Assembly (NCBI GenBank): GCA_945643635.1
Contig: CALZFC010000312.1
Span: 113,501 to 177,500 of the forward strand
Direction of reading: 5' to 3'
DNA from: Allodiplogaster sudhausi
Taxonomy: Eukaryota; Nematoda; Chromadorea; Rhabditida; Diplogasteridae
DNA length: 64,000 bases
Shown: positions 32,286-44,470 of the stretch, one piece after another
Position numbering within the stretch: position 1 is the stretch's first letter
How the letters are laid out: each line of letters opens with the position of its first letter
Position numbers and translations under genes: made by a program
Notes under the pieces: model-generated
Seen by the model: the letters and a program-made list of their open reading frames with translations, nothing else
Told to the model about the DNA's origin: nothing
Database searches by the model: none

Positions 32286-35273
32286 GTCTCTCTCCCTCCT
32301 CTTTGCTCTGCTGAATCCTTTCCCCCTTCCCAGGCTTGCCAGAATCCGCTCCACGTGTTGTCCTGTGGGGGAACGGCTCTCGATAAGCCAGCCGAAGCTG
32401 TCGTCGATCCACAGCCCACTCCAGAAGACCTGTTTTCGGCTCCATCATCCGCATCGATCAAGGCTAACGTTACTCCCGAGGGCTCGCTCCCTGCCAGTCA
32501 CATCCACGAGGAGGAACAACTCCTTCCCCATCGACCGGCAGTTATCTCCTCACCGAGATATTCGGAGCCTCCTGCCCAGACTGATGAGGACCAACCGCTC
32601 CTCACTCACCATAAAGTGCTGCCTTATACTCCATTGCCCATCGAACAGCATCATGGCTTCAGTGAGTTTTTTGTAACTTCTATTATGTTGCGTGTGGAAA
32701 TGGAATAGAGTTGATGGCAAGCCGTTCATTCTTTAAGGTTACGAAGCAAGACCTGATCAGCCCATCCGTCCGGAGTACATCGACATCCCTCCTCCGCTTT
32801 CGACTGCTCACGAGGATGCCCCGTATCAACCAGAATTCAACTCGCTAGACCAGCAGCCCACGCAGTCTTCCGGTCACGGTACACTCCATCCCTCTCTCAC
32901 TCTCCCTCTCTCTCCCTCTCTCTCTCCCTCCCTCCCTCTCTCCCTCTCTTCTCCCTCTCTCTCACTCTCTCTCTCTCACTCTCTCTCTCTCACTCTCTCT
33001 CTCTCTCTCCCTCACTCCCTCCCTCTCTCCCTCCCTCTCTCCCTCTTTCTCTCACTCCCCACTCTTTCTCCATCCCTCTCCTTCTCTTTCCCTGCTACTT
33101 CTTTTCCACAATCTCTCATATCTTGCAGCGTATCAACCGCGTCCGATCGATTCACAGCCAGAAGTTAACTTGCCAGGCCTACAGCTTTCTCATGCACCGT
33201 CTTACAGTAATGGTAGATTCTTCTCTTTCGCTACTTATTCTCCCCTTCTTTTTTCCCTCTCCTCATTCTCTCCCCTTCTCTGCTCTTTCTCACTCCCATT
33301 GCTACTCCTTCCCTTTTTCCGGTCTCTAGGAATACTACTATTCCCGTAATCTCTCGTATCTTGCAGCTTATCAGCCACGGCGTTCTCTCGGTGTGCCCCC
33401 CGAAGTGCGCTCAGAGACGTTCCGGCCGAAGGAAGCTATCTATGGTAATGAGGAGCAACGAGAGACGTACCAGCTAGGAGACAATAAGAATGAGGAGGCA
33501 CTGGCGTCAACAGACCACTATCAAGCAGAGGATTCAAGCGAAGGTTCGTTCAGTCCCTTAACTTACTCTCTCTCTCTCTCTCTCTCTCTCTGCTCTTTGC
33601 CATTTTTTTACCGCTATCCTCATGATAGTATCTCATATTTATTCTCTCCCTTCTGGCTCCCTCTCCTCATTCTCTCTCTCTTTCACTCCCATAGCAACTC
33701 CTTCCCCTTTTCAGTCTCTAGTTAATCTATCATTCCCGCAATCTCTCATATCTTTCAGCCTATCAACCGCGACTGATGGATTCTTTCGGTGGTGCCAAGC
33801 ATGCTGCTATGTCCCATTCCCTCTCTCCTTCCCTCGGAGTGCCATCTGAGGCATACCTACCCATGGAGACTGAGGAGAGAAAAGAGACGAACCAGCAAAG
33901 CGAGATCGATATCCATCCGCTTCCGAATGCCCTTGTGTATTCCCCGTACCAGCCCGAGTTTGGCTCGCAAGGCCAACAGCATCCTTATGCACAGCCTTTC
34001 AGTCATGGTTCGCTCGTTCTTTCTCTCTTTCTCACTCTCTCGATCGCTCTACTCTCTTTTCCCCTTTGTCGCTTTTCTTCTCCATTCTCCTCGGGATACT
34101 ATCGTTTCCATAATTTTCCATTTCTTACAGACTATAAGCCACGACTTATCGATTCTCTCGTTGCGGACCACGTTGAAGTCGCACCTTCCCTCGAGCGGCC
34201 CTCCGAGACGTACCGACCCATGGCAGCAAATGAAGAGAGTGAAGAAGGACGTTGGCCGAACCAGCCAGGAGACACTGCAAAAGAGGCCACTCAAGCATGG
34301 ACGTCAAGCGCTTGTTCGCACCATTCCATCTTACCATTACCAGTCAAGCGATTGCATATCTGTTTCTTTCTCTTTCTCTCTCAATCATAGTCTTAACTGT
34401 TATTAGACTCTCTTATGATGCAGCCTACAAGCCACGGCCAAGCAGCTCGTTCACTCCGGAGTTCGTCGACACGACTCCGCGTTCGACTGCTCGCGACGAA
34501 GCCCCGTACCATCCAGAGTCGTCATTTCTAGGCCAGCAGCATGCCAGTCATGGTACTCTCATCTCTCTCTCTGCCTCTGTCTCTCTCCCTCTCTTCACCT
34601 GATCACTTTTCTTCTCCACTCCTCGGGAATCTGTAGCCCTCATCTCTCCTATCTTGCAGCCTATCAGCCGCGACCGAGCGATCTTTTCGGCGCGGACCCC
34701 GCTTCTGTCGCCCCTTACATCGAGGTCCCTTCTGAGACGTACCGACCCAAGGAAGCTGTCGACGGGACGGGAGAGAGAAGAAAGGAGACGGCTGTTGCGT
34801 CACAAGGCCACCTTGAATACGAGACTTTAAGCAGTTGTTCGTTTCATTGCTTTTCTTCTCTCTCTCTCTCCCTCTGTCTCTCTCTTCCTCTGCCTCCCTC
34901 CCTCTGTTTTCCTCTGTCTGCCTCTCTCTCCCTCTGCATCTCTTTCTCTACTCATTGTCTTAACTGTAATTAAACTCTCTTATGATGCAGCTTACAAGCC
35001 ACGGCCAAGCAGCTCGTTCACTCCGGAGTTCGTCGACACGACTCCGCGTTCGACTGCTCGCGACGAAGCCCCGTACCATCCAGAGTCGTCGTCTCTGAAC
35101 CAGCAGCACACCAGTCATGGTACTCTCATCTCTCTCTCTCCCTCTGTCTCTCTCTCCCTCCCTCCCTCTCTCTATCTCTCTCTTTCTCTCTCTTACTCTC
35201 TCTTACTCTCTCTTTCTCTCTCTTACTCTCTCTTTCTCTCTCTTACTCTCTCTTTCTCTCTCTTACTCTTTCT

Positions 35274-35312
<39 letters not shown>

Positions 35313-36225
35313 ACCTGATCACTTTTCTTCTCCACTCCTCGATAATCTGTAGCCCTCATCTCTCCTATCTTGCAGCCTATCAGCCGCGACCGAGCGATCT
35401 TTTCGGCGCGGACCCCGCTTCTGTCGCCCCTTACATCGAGGTCCCTTCTGAGACGTACCGACCCAAGGAAGCTGTCGACGGGACGGGAGAGAGAAGAAAG
35501 GAGACGGCTGTTGCGTCACAAGGCCACCTTGAATACGAGACTTTAAGCAGTTGTTCGTTTCATTGCTTTTCTTCTCTCTTTCTCTCCCTCTGTCTCTCTC
35601 TTCCTCTGCCTCCCTCCCTCTGTTTTCCTCTGTCTGCCTCTCTCTCCCTCTGCATCTCTTTCTCTACTCATTGTCTTAACTGTAATTAAACTCTCTTATG
35701 ATGCAGCTTACAAGCCACGGCCAAGCAGCTCGTTCACTCCGGAGTTCGTCGACACGACTCCGCGTTCGACTGCTCGCGACGAAGCCCCGTACCATCCAGA
35801 GTCGTCGTCTCTGAACCAGCAGCACACCAGTCATGGTACTCTCATCTCTCTCTCTCCCTCTGTCTCTCTCTCCCTCCCTCCCTCCCTCTCTCTATCTCTC
35901 TCTCTCTCTCCCTCTGTCTCTCTCTCCCTCCCTCCCTCTCTCTATCTCTCTCTCTCTCCCTCTGTCTCTCCTCTCTCTCTCTCTATCTCTCTCTCTACTC
36001 ATAGTCTTAACTGTAATTAGACTCTCTTATGATGCAGCCTACAAGCCACGGCCAAGCAGCTCGTTCACTCCGGAGTTCGTCGACACGACTCCGCGTTCGA
36101 CTGCTCGCGACGAAGCCCCGTACCATCCAGAGTCGTCATCTCTAGGCCAGCAGCATACCAGTCATGGTACTCTCATCTGTCTCTCTCCCTCTCTCTCTCT
36201 TCCCTCCCTCCCTCTGTCTCTCTCT

Positions 36226-36262
<37 letters not shown>

Positions 36263-37159
36263 ACCTGATCACTTTACTTCTCCACTCCTCGATAATCTGT
36301 AGCCCTCATCTCTCCTATCTTGCAGCCTATCAGCCGCGACCGAGCGATCTTTTCGGCGCGGGCCCCGCTTCTGTCGCCCCTTACATCGAGGTCCCTTCTG
36401 AGACGTACCGACCCAAGGAAGCTGTCGACGGGACGGGAGAGAGAAGAAAGGAGACGGCTGTTGCGTCACAAGGCCACCTTGAATACGAGACTTTAAGCAG
36501 TTGTTCGTTTCATTGCTTTTCTTCTCTCTCTCTCTCCCTCTGTTTCTCTCTTCCTCTGCCTCCCTCCCTCTGTTTTCCTCTGTCTGCCTCTCTCTCCCTC
36601 TGCATCTCTTTCTCTACTCATTGTCTTAACTGTAATTAAACTCTCTTATGATGCAGCTTACAAGCCACGGCCAAGCAGCTCGTTCACTCCGGAGTTCGTC
36701 GACACGACTCCGCGTTCGACTGCTCGCGACGAAGCCCCGTACCATCCAGAGTCGTCGTCTCTGAACCAGCAGCACACCAGTCATGGTACTCTCATCTCTC
36801 TCTCTCCCTCTGTCTCTCTCTCCCTCCCTCCCTCCCTCTCTCTATCTCTCTCTCTCTCTCTCCCTCTGTCTCTCTCTCCCTCCCTCCCTCTCTCTATCTC
36901 TCTGTCTCTCCTCTCTCTCTCTCTCTCTATCTCTCTCTTTACTCATAGTCTTAACTGTAATTAGACTCTCTTATGATGCAGCTTACAAGCCACGGCCAAG
37001 CAGCTCGTTCACTCCGGAGTTCGTCGACACGACTCCGCGTTCGACTGCTCGCGACGAAGCCCGTACCATCCAGAGTCGTCATCTCTAGGCCAGCAGCATA
37101 CCAGTCATGGTACTCTCATCTGTCTCTCTCCCTCTCTCTCTCTTCCCTCCCTCCCTCTG

Positions 37160-37210
<51 letters not shown>

Positions 37211-38507
37211 CCTCTCTTTCTCTCTCCCTCTCTTCACCTGATCACTTTTCTTCTCCACTCTTCGGGAATCTGTAGCCCTCATCTCTCCTATCTTGCAGCC
37301 TATCAGCCGCGACCGAGCGATCTTTTCGGCGCGGACCCCGCTTCTGTCGCCCCTTTCCTCGAGGTCCCTTCTGAGACGTACCGACCCCAAGAAGCTGTCG
37401 ACGGGACGGGAGAGAGAAGAAAGGAGACGGCTGTTGCGTCACAAGGCCACCTTGAATACGAGACTTTAAGCAGTTGTTCGTTTCATTGCTTTTCTTCTCT
37501 CTTTCTCTCCCTCTGTCTCTCTCTTCCTCTGCCTCCCTCCCTCTGTTTTCCTCTGTCTGCCTCTCTCTCCCTCTGCATCTCTTTCTCTACTCATTGTCTT
37601 AACTGTAATTAAACTCTCTTATGATGCAGCTTACAAGCCACGACCAAGCAGCTCGTTCACTCCGGAGTTCGTCGACACGACTCCGCGTTCGACTGCTCGC
37701 GACGAAGCCCCGTACCATCCAGAGTCGTCGTCTCTGAACCAGCAGCACGCCAGTCATGGTACTCTCATCTCTCTCTCTCCCTCTGTCTCTCTCTCCCTCC
37801 CTCCCTCCCTCTCTCTATCTCTTTCTCTCCCTCTGTCTCTCTCTCCCTCCCTCCCTCTCTCTCTATCTCTCTCTCCCTCTGTCTTCCTCTCTCTCTCTCT
37901 ATCTCTCTCTCTACTCATAGTCTTAACTGTAATTAGACTCTCTTATGATGCAGCCTACAAGCCACGGCCAAGCAGCTCGTTCACTCCGGAGTTCGTCGAC
38001 ACGACTCCGCGTTCGACTGCTCGCGACGAAGCCCCGTACCATCCAGAGTCGTCATCTCTAGGCCAGCAGCATGCCAGTCATGGTACTCTCATCTGTCTCT
38101 CTCCCTCTCTCTCTCTTCCCTCCCTCCCTCTGTCTCTCTGTCTCTCTCTCTCTCTTTCTCTCTCCCTCTCTTCACCTGATCACTTTTCTTCTCCACTCCT
38201 CGGGAATCTGTAGCCCTCATCTCTCCTATCTTGCAGCCTATCAGCCGCGACCGAGCAATCTTTTCGGCGCGGACCCCGCTTCTGTCGCCCCTTTCCTCGA
38301 GGTCCCTTCTGAGACGTACCGACCCCAAGAAGCTGTCGACGGGACGGGAGAGAGAAGAAAGGAGACGGCTGTTGCGTCACAAGGCCACCTTGAATACGAG
38401 ACTTTAAGCAGTTGTTCGTTTCATTGCTTTTCTTCTCTCTCTCTCTCTTTCTCTCTCTCTCCCTCTGTCTCTCTCTCTCTCTGTCTCTCTCTCTCTCTGT
38501 CTCTCTC

Positions 38508-38553
<46 letters not shown>

Positions 38554-38834
38554 TATCTCTCTGTCTACTCATAGTCTTAACTGTAATTATACTCTCTTAT
38601 GATGCAGCCTACAAGCCACGACCAAGCAGCTCGTTCACTCCGGAGTTCTTCGACACGACTCCGCGTTCGACTGCTCGCGACGAAACCCCGTACCATCCAG
38701 AGTCGTCGTCTCTGAACCAGCAGCACGCCAGTCATGGTACTCTCATCTCTCTCTCTCTCTCTTACTCTCTCTTTCTCTCTCTTACTCTCTCTTTCTCTCT
38801 CTCTTACTCTCTCTTTCTCTCTCTTACTCTTTCT

Positions 38835-38871
<37 letters not shown>

Positions 38872-40520
38872 ACCTGATCACTTTTCTTCTCCACTCCTCG
38901 ATAATCTGTAGCCCTCATCTCTCCTATCTTGCAGCCTATCAGCCGCGACCGAGCGATCTTTTCGGCGCGGACCCCGCTTCTGTCGCCCCTTACATCGAGG
39001 TCCCTTCTGAGACGTACCGACCCAAGGAAGCTGTCGACGGGACGGGAGAGAGAAGAAAGGAGACGGCTGTTGTGTCACAAGGCCACCTTGAATACGAGAG
39101 TTTAAGCAGTTGTTCGTTTCATTGCTTTTCTTCTCTCTCTCTCTCCCTGTGTCTCTCTCTTCCTCTGCCTCCCTCCCTCTATTTTCCTCTGTCTGCCTCT
39201 CTCTCCCTCTGCATCTCTTTATCTACTCATTGTCTTAACTGTAATTAGACTATCTTATGATGCAGCCTACAAGCCACGACCAAGCAGCTCGTTCACTCCG
39301 GAGTTCTTCGACACGACTCCGCGTTCGACTGCTCGCGACGAAGCCCCGTACCATCCAGAGTCGTCATCTCTAGGCCAGCAGCATGCCAGTCATGGTACTC
39401 TCATCTCTCTCTCTCTCTCTTTCTCACTCTCTATTTCTCTCTCTTTTCAACTGGTCACTTTTCTTCTCTACTCCTCGGGAATCTGTAGCCCTCAAAATCT
39501 CTATCTTGCAGCCTATCAGCCGCTTTCTATGGATTCTCTGGGTGTTTCCGCGTCATCCTTCTCAACTTCCCTCGAAGGGCCCATGGCTGCAGACGAAGAG
39601 ACCGAAGAGAGAGAAAATTATCGACGAGGAGACTCTCACAAAAAGGCAACAGATGCATCGCAAGCCAACCATCAAGCGGAGAGTTCAACCGATGGTTTGT
39701 TCCACTCTTTTCTTCTCTCTCTCTCTCTCTCTCTCTCTTTTTCTCTCTCTCTCTCTTTTTCTCTCTCCCTCTTTTTCTCTCTCTCTCTCCGTTTCTCTTT
39801 CTCTTTCTCTCTCACTCTTCACTCTCATGTTTATAGCTTGAACTGTCTTTATATTACCTTAATCACGCAGCCTACTTGCCGCGGCCAAGCATCGCTTTCC
39901 GTCCGGAGTACCTCGACATCCCTCCGTTCTCGCCTGGTCGAGATGATGCCCCGTACCAGCCAGAATTGACCTCACGGGGCCATCAGACTTCCAGTCATGG
40001 TTCGCTTTCACTTTCTCCCTCTCTTATATCTCTCGTCTCTTTCTCCTTCCTCTCTCTCTCTTCCCTGATATCTTCGACTCTCCTTTTCCTCTTATACAGC
40101 CTACAATCCGCGACTGCCTACCTCTTACCGACCGGAGAGGGCTGACTCCACTGACGGCGAGGATGCTGTAGATGTGTACGAGCGAGATTCTGAGGGAAGA
40201 CTTCCTTCTTCCTCTGACTACCACGAGCACGCCCAAGGATTTACGAGTAATTGTGAGTCGTGAAACATACGTCTACTTGCTTCTGTAATGCGTCGCTTCC
40301 AGCTTCGTTGAATGACTCGGCTTCTCTGCTCCCGTCTTCGACTCACCCCAGCTTGGAGGTCTCAGATGCCCCCTCCCCTGGCGCCCCTCGTCTCCGCTTC
40401 TCTTGCCCCGCACAGAATGGTGGATTCGCCATGGACTGCCAGGGAGGATTCGTCATGTGCAGAGAGGGCAACGCGGAGTTGATGCAGTGCCCGCCAGAAC
40501 TCACTTTCGATGAGGAGAGC

Positions 40521-40562
<42 letters not shown>

Positions 40563-43500
40563 CCTCCTCTTTGCTCTGCTGAATCCTTTCCCCCTTCCCA
40601 GGCTTGCCAGAATCCGCTCCACGTGTTGTCCTGTGGGGGAACGGCTCTCGATAAGCCAGCCGAAGCTGTCGTCGATCCACAGCCCACTCCAGAAGACCTG
40701 TTTTCGGCTCCATCATCCGCTTCGATCAAGGCTAACGTTACTCCCGAGGACTCGCTCCCTGCCAGTCACATCCACGAGGAGGAACAACTCCTTCCCCATC
40801 GACCGGCAGTTATCTCCTCACCGAGATATTCGGAGCCTCCTGCCCAGACTGATGAGGACCAACCGCTCCTCACTCACCATAAAGTGCTGCCTTATACTCC
40901 ATTGCCCATCGAACAGCATCATGGCTTCAGTGAGTTTTTTGTAACTTCTATTATGTTGCGTGTGGAAATGGAATAGAGTTGATGGCAAGCCGTTCATTCT
41001 TTAAGGTTACGAAGCAAGACCTGATCAGCCCATCCGTCCGGAATACATCGACATCCCTCCTCCGCTTTCGACTGCTCACGAGGATGCCCCGTATCAACCA
41101 GAATTCAACTCGCTAGACCAGCAGGCCACGCAGTCTTCCGGTCACGGTACTCTCCATCTATCTCTCCCTCTCTCACTCCCCACTCTCCCTCTTTCCCTCT
41201 TTCCCTCTTTCCCTCTCTCTCTTCATCTTTCTCTCCCTCTCTCCTTCTCTCTCTTCACATTTCTCTCCCTCCTCCCCCTCTCTCCCTGCTACCTCTTTTC
41301 CACAATCTCTCATATCTTGCAGCCTATCAGCCGCGGCCGATGGACTCACTGAGTGCTGAGCACGCAGCTGTCGCCCCCTCGCCCTCCCCTTCCCCCGAGT
41401 GGCCCTCCGAGACATTCAAATCCAAGGCAGCATACGAAACACGAGATATACAGCGAGGAGACATTGAGAAAGAGGCTTCGCTCGACCAGCACCAACCAGA
41501 CACTTCACGCTATTGTACGTGCCTTTCTTTCACCCAATCCTCTCTTTCTTTCCACTAACTCACTTGTCTCTTCTCTCCCCACTCGCCATTCTTCTACGGG
41601 ACATTCGCCATCGCCCTCTTTTGCAGCCTACAAGCCCGTGCCAAGCCTCCGACCGTATGAAGCTATGCCCTACGAACCGGAAGAGCAGAAGATGGATCAA
41701 GATGCTGTTCCTTCATCTTCATCTGAACGGCCTCCTGCCAATTCTACGGCCCCTCAGCCTCCTTCCTATTCCACGGCCCAGAGTGCTTCTACGGTCCGGA
41801 GCCCCGATTCACATTGGACTGCTGAGCCAGAAGCTTCCGCAGACGACGCCCGTTCGAGTGAGCCGATGCCTTCTGTTGTTGGCAGAGAGCTAACATCTCC
41901 AACCGAGTCTCCATTGTCCACTTCCACCGTGCAAGGTTCTCCACTTTGTGTCGAGGGCAGATTTAGTAGTGGAATCTTTCCAATATTCCACGCATGTAAT
42001 TTTGCGAAGACTTGGCTGTGGGAGTTGGCATTGTTGCGTGGCCTGGCAGCTTAGCCATAGAATGTGTGGTGCAGATGATTTCGGTTTCTTCTTGCAGCTT
42101 CATCCCCTTCTGAGCAGTGCGCCTTCGTGGCCGAGCAGCCCGCGTATCCACTCGAGTACTGCGCCATCACTTATGCTGTCTGCCATGAGGATGGCACGGC
42201 CTTCCGGGTTTGTATCCTCCCCCCCCCCCCTTTTGTATCTCTCTCTCTCTCCCCCCCCCCTCTCCCTCTCGGCCACCCATCTCATGCTGTCCAGGTGAAC
42301 TGCTCTGGCGGCTTCCTGTTCGACTCGATGCTCCGCCACTGTGTGCCAGCTCAGGAATGTGGCAAGGAATACCTGAAGGAAGTTGAGATAGCCAAGGACG
42401 GCAAGGAACCTCCCCACTCGGTCACTCAGCCTCCACCAGTTCCCACTCTCAGCTACAAGACTAAGGTGAGGAGTGGAGAGATGAGGGTCGAGAGAGGGGA
42501 GATAGTAGGTAGAAGAAAGAGGCATTCCTTACAGAAGCCTTCGTCTCACTCGAATCAGCCTCTTCTCAAGCAGCCAGAAGCGGAGAAAGCTGTCACGGAA
42601 GAAGAGGAGAAGCCAAGGTTCTTTCTCAACTTTGCTTTGTTTCCGAAATTGAATAATTCTTTCTTCCTAAAAGTTTGGAAGTAATTCTTCAATTGTTTCC
42701 AATAGCAGTCATAACGTTGTAACTTTCTCGTTCAAGCTCGGCCTACAAGAAAGAGGACGCCCGTCATTCTGACGAGTACTCCCGACACGAAGAAAGCGAC
42801 GAGGGTTACGGTAACCACCCGAGACGCCCGCCCCACCCGCTGAGACACCCGGGAGGCGCATTGGATGCTGAGGAGTTCTGTGCGACGAAGAAGAAGGACG
42901 GCTTGTACAGACATCCGGATAACTGCGCGGCAATTGTGCAGGTGCTCTCCCGTACTTTCTCTTTCTCATTTTAATCTCTTCCTCTCGTCCTCTCTCCCAC
43001 TCTGTTCTCTCTCCCTGATTCTCACTATTATCTCTAACCCCACTCCTGTCTGCCTCTCTCCCTCCTTTCTTCTCCCGCTTTCTCTCTCGCCCTCTCCTAT
43101 TATCTCTGACCTTTCTGCCTCTCTTCTCCCTCTCCCTCCTATGTTCTCTGACTCCTGTTGTTTCTGCCACTCTTTCTCCTTATCTCTTCTCCATTCTCTC
43201 TCTCTCACTCTTCCTCCCTTCAGTGCTTCGGCGGAGAGATGTTCGCTTACCCGTCGTGCCAGAGTGGTCTATTCTTCCACGAAGAGAAGGGCGAGTGCGA
43301 CTACGCGTCGGCCGTGGAAGAGTGCGCCACGCAGAGGGATCCCGTCGCCGTGGATGATGGTGGGTGGTCTTCTCTGGATCCACTGTCTCATTCCCTCCTC
43401 TCTCTCTCTCTCTCTCCTCTCTTTCTCTCTCTCTCGTGCATTCAGATTCCTCGTCTTGCAATGGCGCTGAACACGGCGCGCACCTGGCGGACTCGTCTGA

Positions 43501-43699
43501 CTGCGGTATCTTCTACCGTTGCGTGTGGACTCGGCTGGAGAAGCTGTCGTGCCCTGAGGGGACCGTGTTCAACCCTCGTCTCTCGGTCTGCGACTACCCT
43601 CACGAGGTGCCCCACTGCGCCAACTATACGGGAAAGCCCTCTTCCGATTCCCAAGATCTGCCCAAAGTTGCCCCAGTTTATCAAGGCCTGTCATATTAG
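24197..43699 (+). CDS. CBD-1-like secreted eggshell protein with 15 CBM14 chitin-binding units
   Basis: ATG 24197 gives MTGGGQPPPPP then a hydrophobic signal core (MLHLVLVFVLPLLA). Six-cysteine CBM14 (peritrophin-A) units follow at about 24755-25005, 25135-25445, 25795-26035, 26473-26640, 26805-27020, 27255-27515, 27565-27775, 28460-28725, 30920-31170, 31575-31800, 32110-32370, 40405-40640, 42110-42365, 42880-43330 and 43446-43625. Examples are GLWFNPQSLQCDF, GLLFNPASGVCDY and GTVFNPRLSVCDYPHEVPHC. Most units are split by an intron between Cys3 and Cys4. Between units 8 and 9 are His/Gly-rich and very acidic exons. Between units 11 and 13 is an array of Tyr/Pro-rich exons starting AY(K/Q)PRP. 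TAG or TAA after GLSY closes the frame at 43699. C. elegans CBD-1 (12 CBM14 units) anchors the vitelline layer of the eggshell; the same role is inferred here. One array exon carries a frameshift (37060). Confidence 0.8.
24345..24735 (+). repeat. Intronic CT-rich microsatellites and a (TCACC)n pentanucleotide tract
   Basis: The first intron of the eggshell gene consists of TCTCTCCCTCTCTCACAC-type repeats (about 24345-24660), then about eleven tandem TCACC units (24672-24727), ending in the acceptor before the first CBM14 exon. Confidence 0.9.
28966..30790 (+). other. His/Gly-rich and acidic exons of the eggshell gene, with Ser-Gly sites
   Basis: Two exons share the motif GGG(R/H)(I/L)RE(P/A)LSNPF (about 29010 and 29580), showing internal duplication; the second is His-rich. 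A long exon at about 30110-30505 is almost entirely Glu, Asp, Arg and Tyr. The next exon (about 30661) encodes GSGLAAEGSGEEETIAVAG. Ser-Gly pairs beside acidic residues are the usual chondroitin attachment context, as in the nematode CPG eggshell proteoglycans. Glycosylation is inferred, not shown. Confidence 0.6.
31925..32890 (+). repeat. Segmental duplication, copy 1 (CBM14 unit 11 and flanks)
   Basis: This block, from GAGTAATTGTGAGTCGTGAA to the exon ending QSSGH, recurs almost unchanged at about 40235-41150. It covers the CBM14 exon pair (MDCQGGFVMCREGNAE and ACQNPLHVLSCGG), the exon with LPHRPAVISSPRYSEPPAQ, and the exon YEADQPIRPEYIDIPPPLST. The copies differ at scattered bases, mainly in CT-tract length. 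Confidence 0.9.
33120..39710 (+). repeat. Tandem array of alternating exons of two types in the eggshell gene
   Basis: Type A exons begin AYKPRPSSSFTPEF and end in a phase-1 donor after a His-Gly (starts near 34430, 34993, 35706, 36040, 36656, 36985, 37628, 37960, 38609, 39264). Type B exons begin AYQPRPSDLFGA and contain VPSETYRP(K/Q)EAVDG (near 34663, 35375, 36326, 37299, 38235, 38933). Older, diverged relatives lie at 33130, 33368, 33762, 34132 and 39513. All exons are phase 1 at both ends, so whole exons can be gained or lost without shifting the frame. The repeating genomic unit is B-A (about 700 bp) or B-A-A (about 950 bp), introns included. Near identity shows recent unequal exchange. 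Confidence 0.9.
40235..41150 (+). repeat. Segmental duplication, copy 2 (second copy of CBM14 unit 11)
   Basis: Near-identical to 31925-32890; the CT tract in the split CBM14 intron is shorter and a few bases differ, for example EGSLPA versus EDSLPA. The two copies bracket the whole exon array. Confidence 0.9.
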
Positions 43700-44470
43700 C
43701 TCATTTACAGATTCCGATAGTTAGTGTTTATTTTGAAAAGTTAATAAGAAACTGTCATGATTCAAATGCTTGTTTTTATTTATTCTAATATTCGTCGAGG
43801 GCCATTAAGTTCTTACAGCCCGCAATTTCTGAGACTCATTGTTTCCTTATCTATACTGGTTGAGTGACAAGGGAATTTTTTAAATGTAAATTGGAGCTAA
43901 GTTAAGTTGTGATAAGTTTTAACAATGATATATTTCTGTGATATGCTTATATAAGTTATGATATGTTCAAGAATACTCTTCATGTAATACACCTGCAGCG
44001 AAAGTATTTCTAGTTCACATCATAATCATAAGTCTATGTGTTAAGCACGCGGAAGGCTACGCATAAATCGAGGAGGAAGAAACAGAATGATGTGGAGAAG
44101 TGACTCTGTGGAGGGATAGAGTAGCCAGACTGCGAAAAGTTTAGGACAGGAAATCTACCATTAGTAGGAGAGTTCTTGGAGACTTATTTCAGTTTCATTG
44201 TTCCAGTTTTTTGGAGTCATTGCAATAACTGATATTTATTTATTTATTCAAACATCAGTTAGATTATGTGACAACATCAACATTATATAAAATAAAATAG
44301 AACCTCGCAGATAAACCCGGGGGATGAGGGTGAGATTAATTGCTTAAAATATTTGTATAAAATGAGATTAATTGCATAAAATATTTGTAGCTTATTTTTT
44401 GACGAATAATTAAAAAGGCGCTTGCTAGTCCGAACAGAAAGTACATATTTTAGGACGCAGTTCGTCGAAG
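43700..44470. other. Intergenic spacer
   Basis: AT-rich sequence after the eggshell gene; no gene, RNA or transposon end recognised. Confidence 0.5.
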
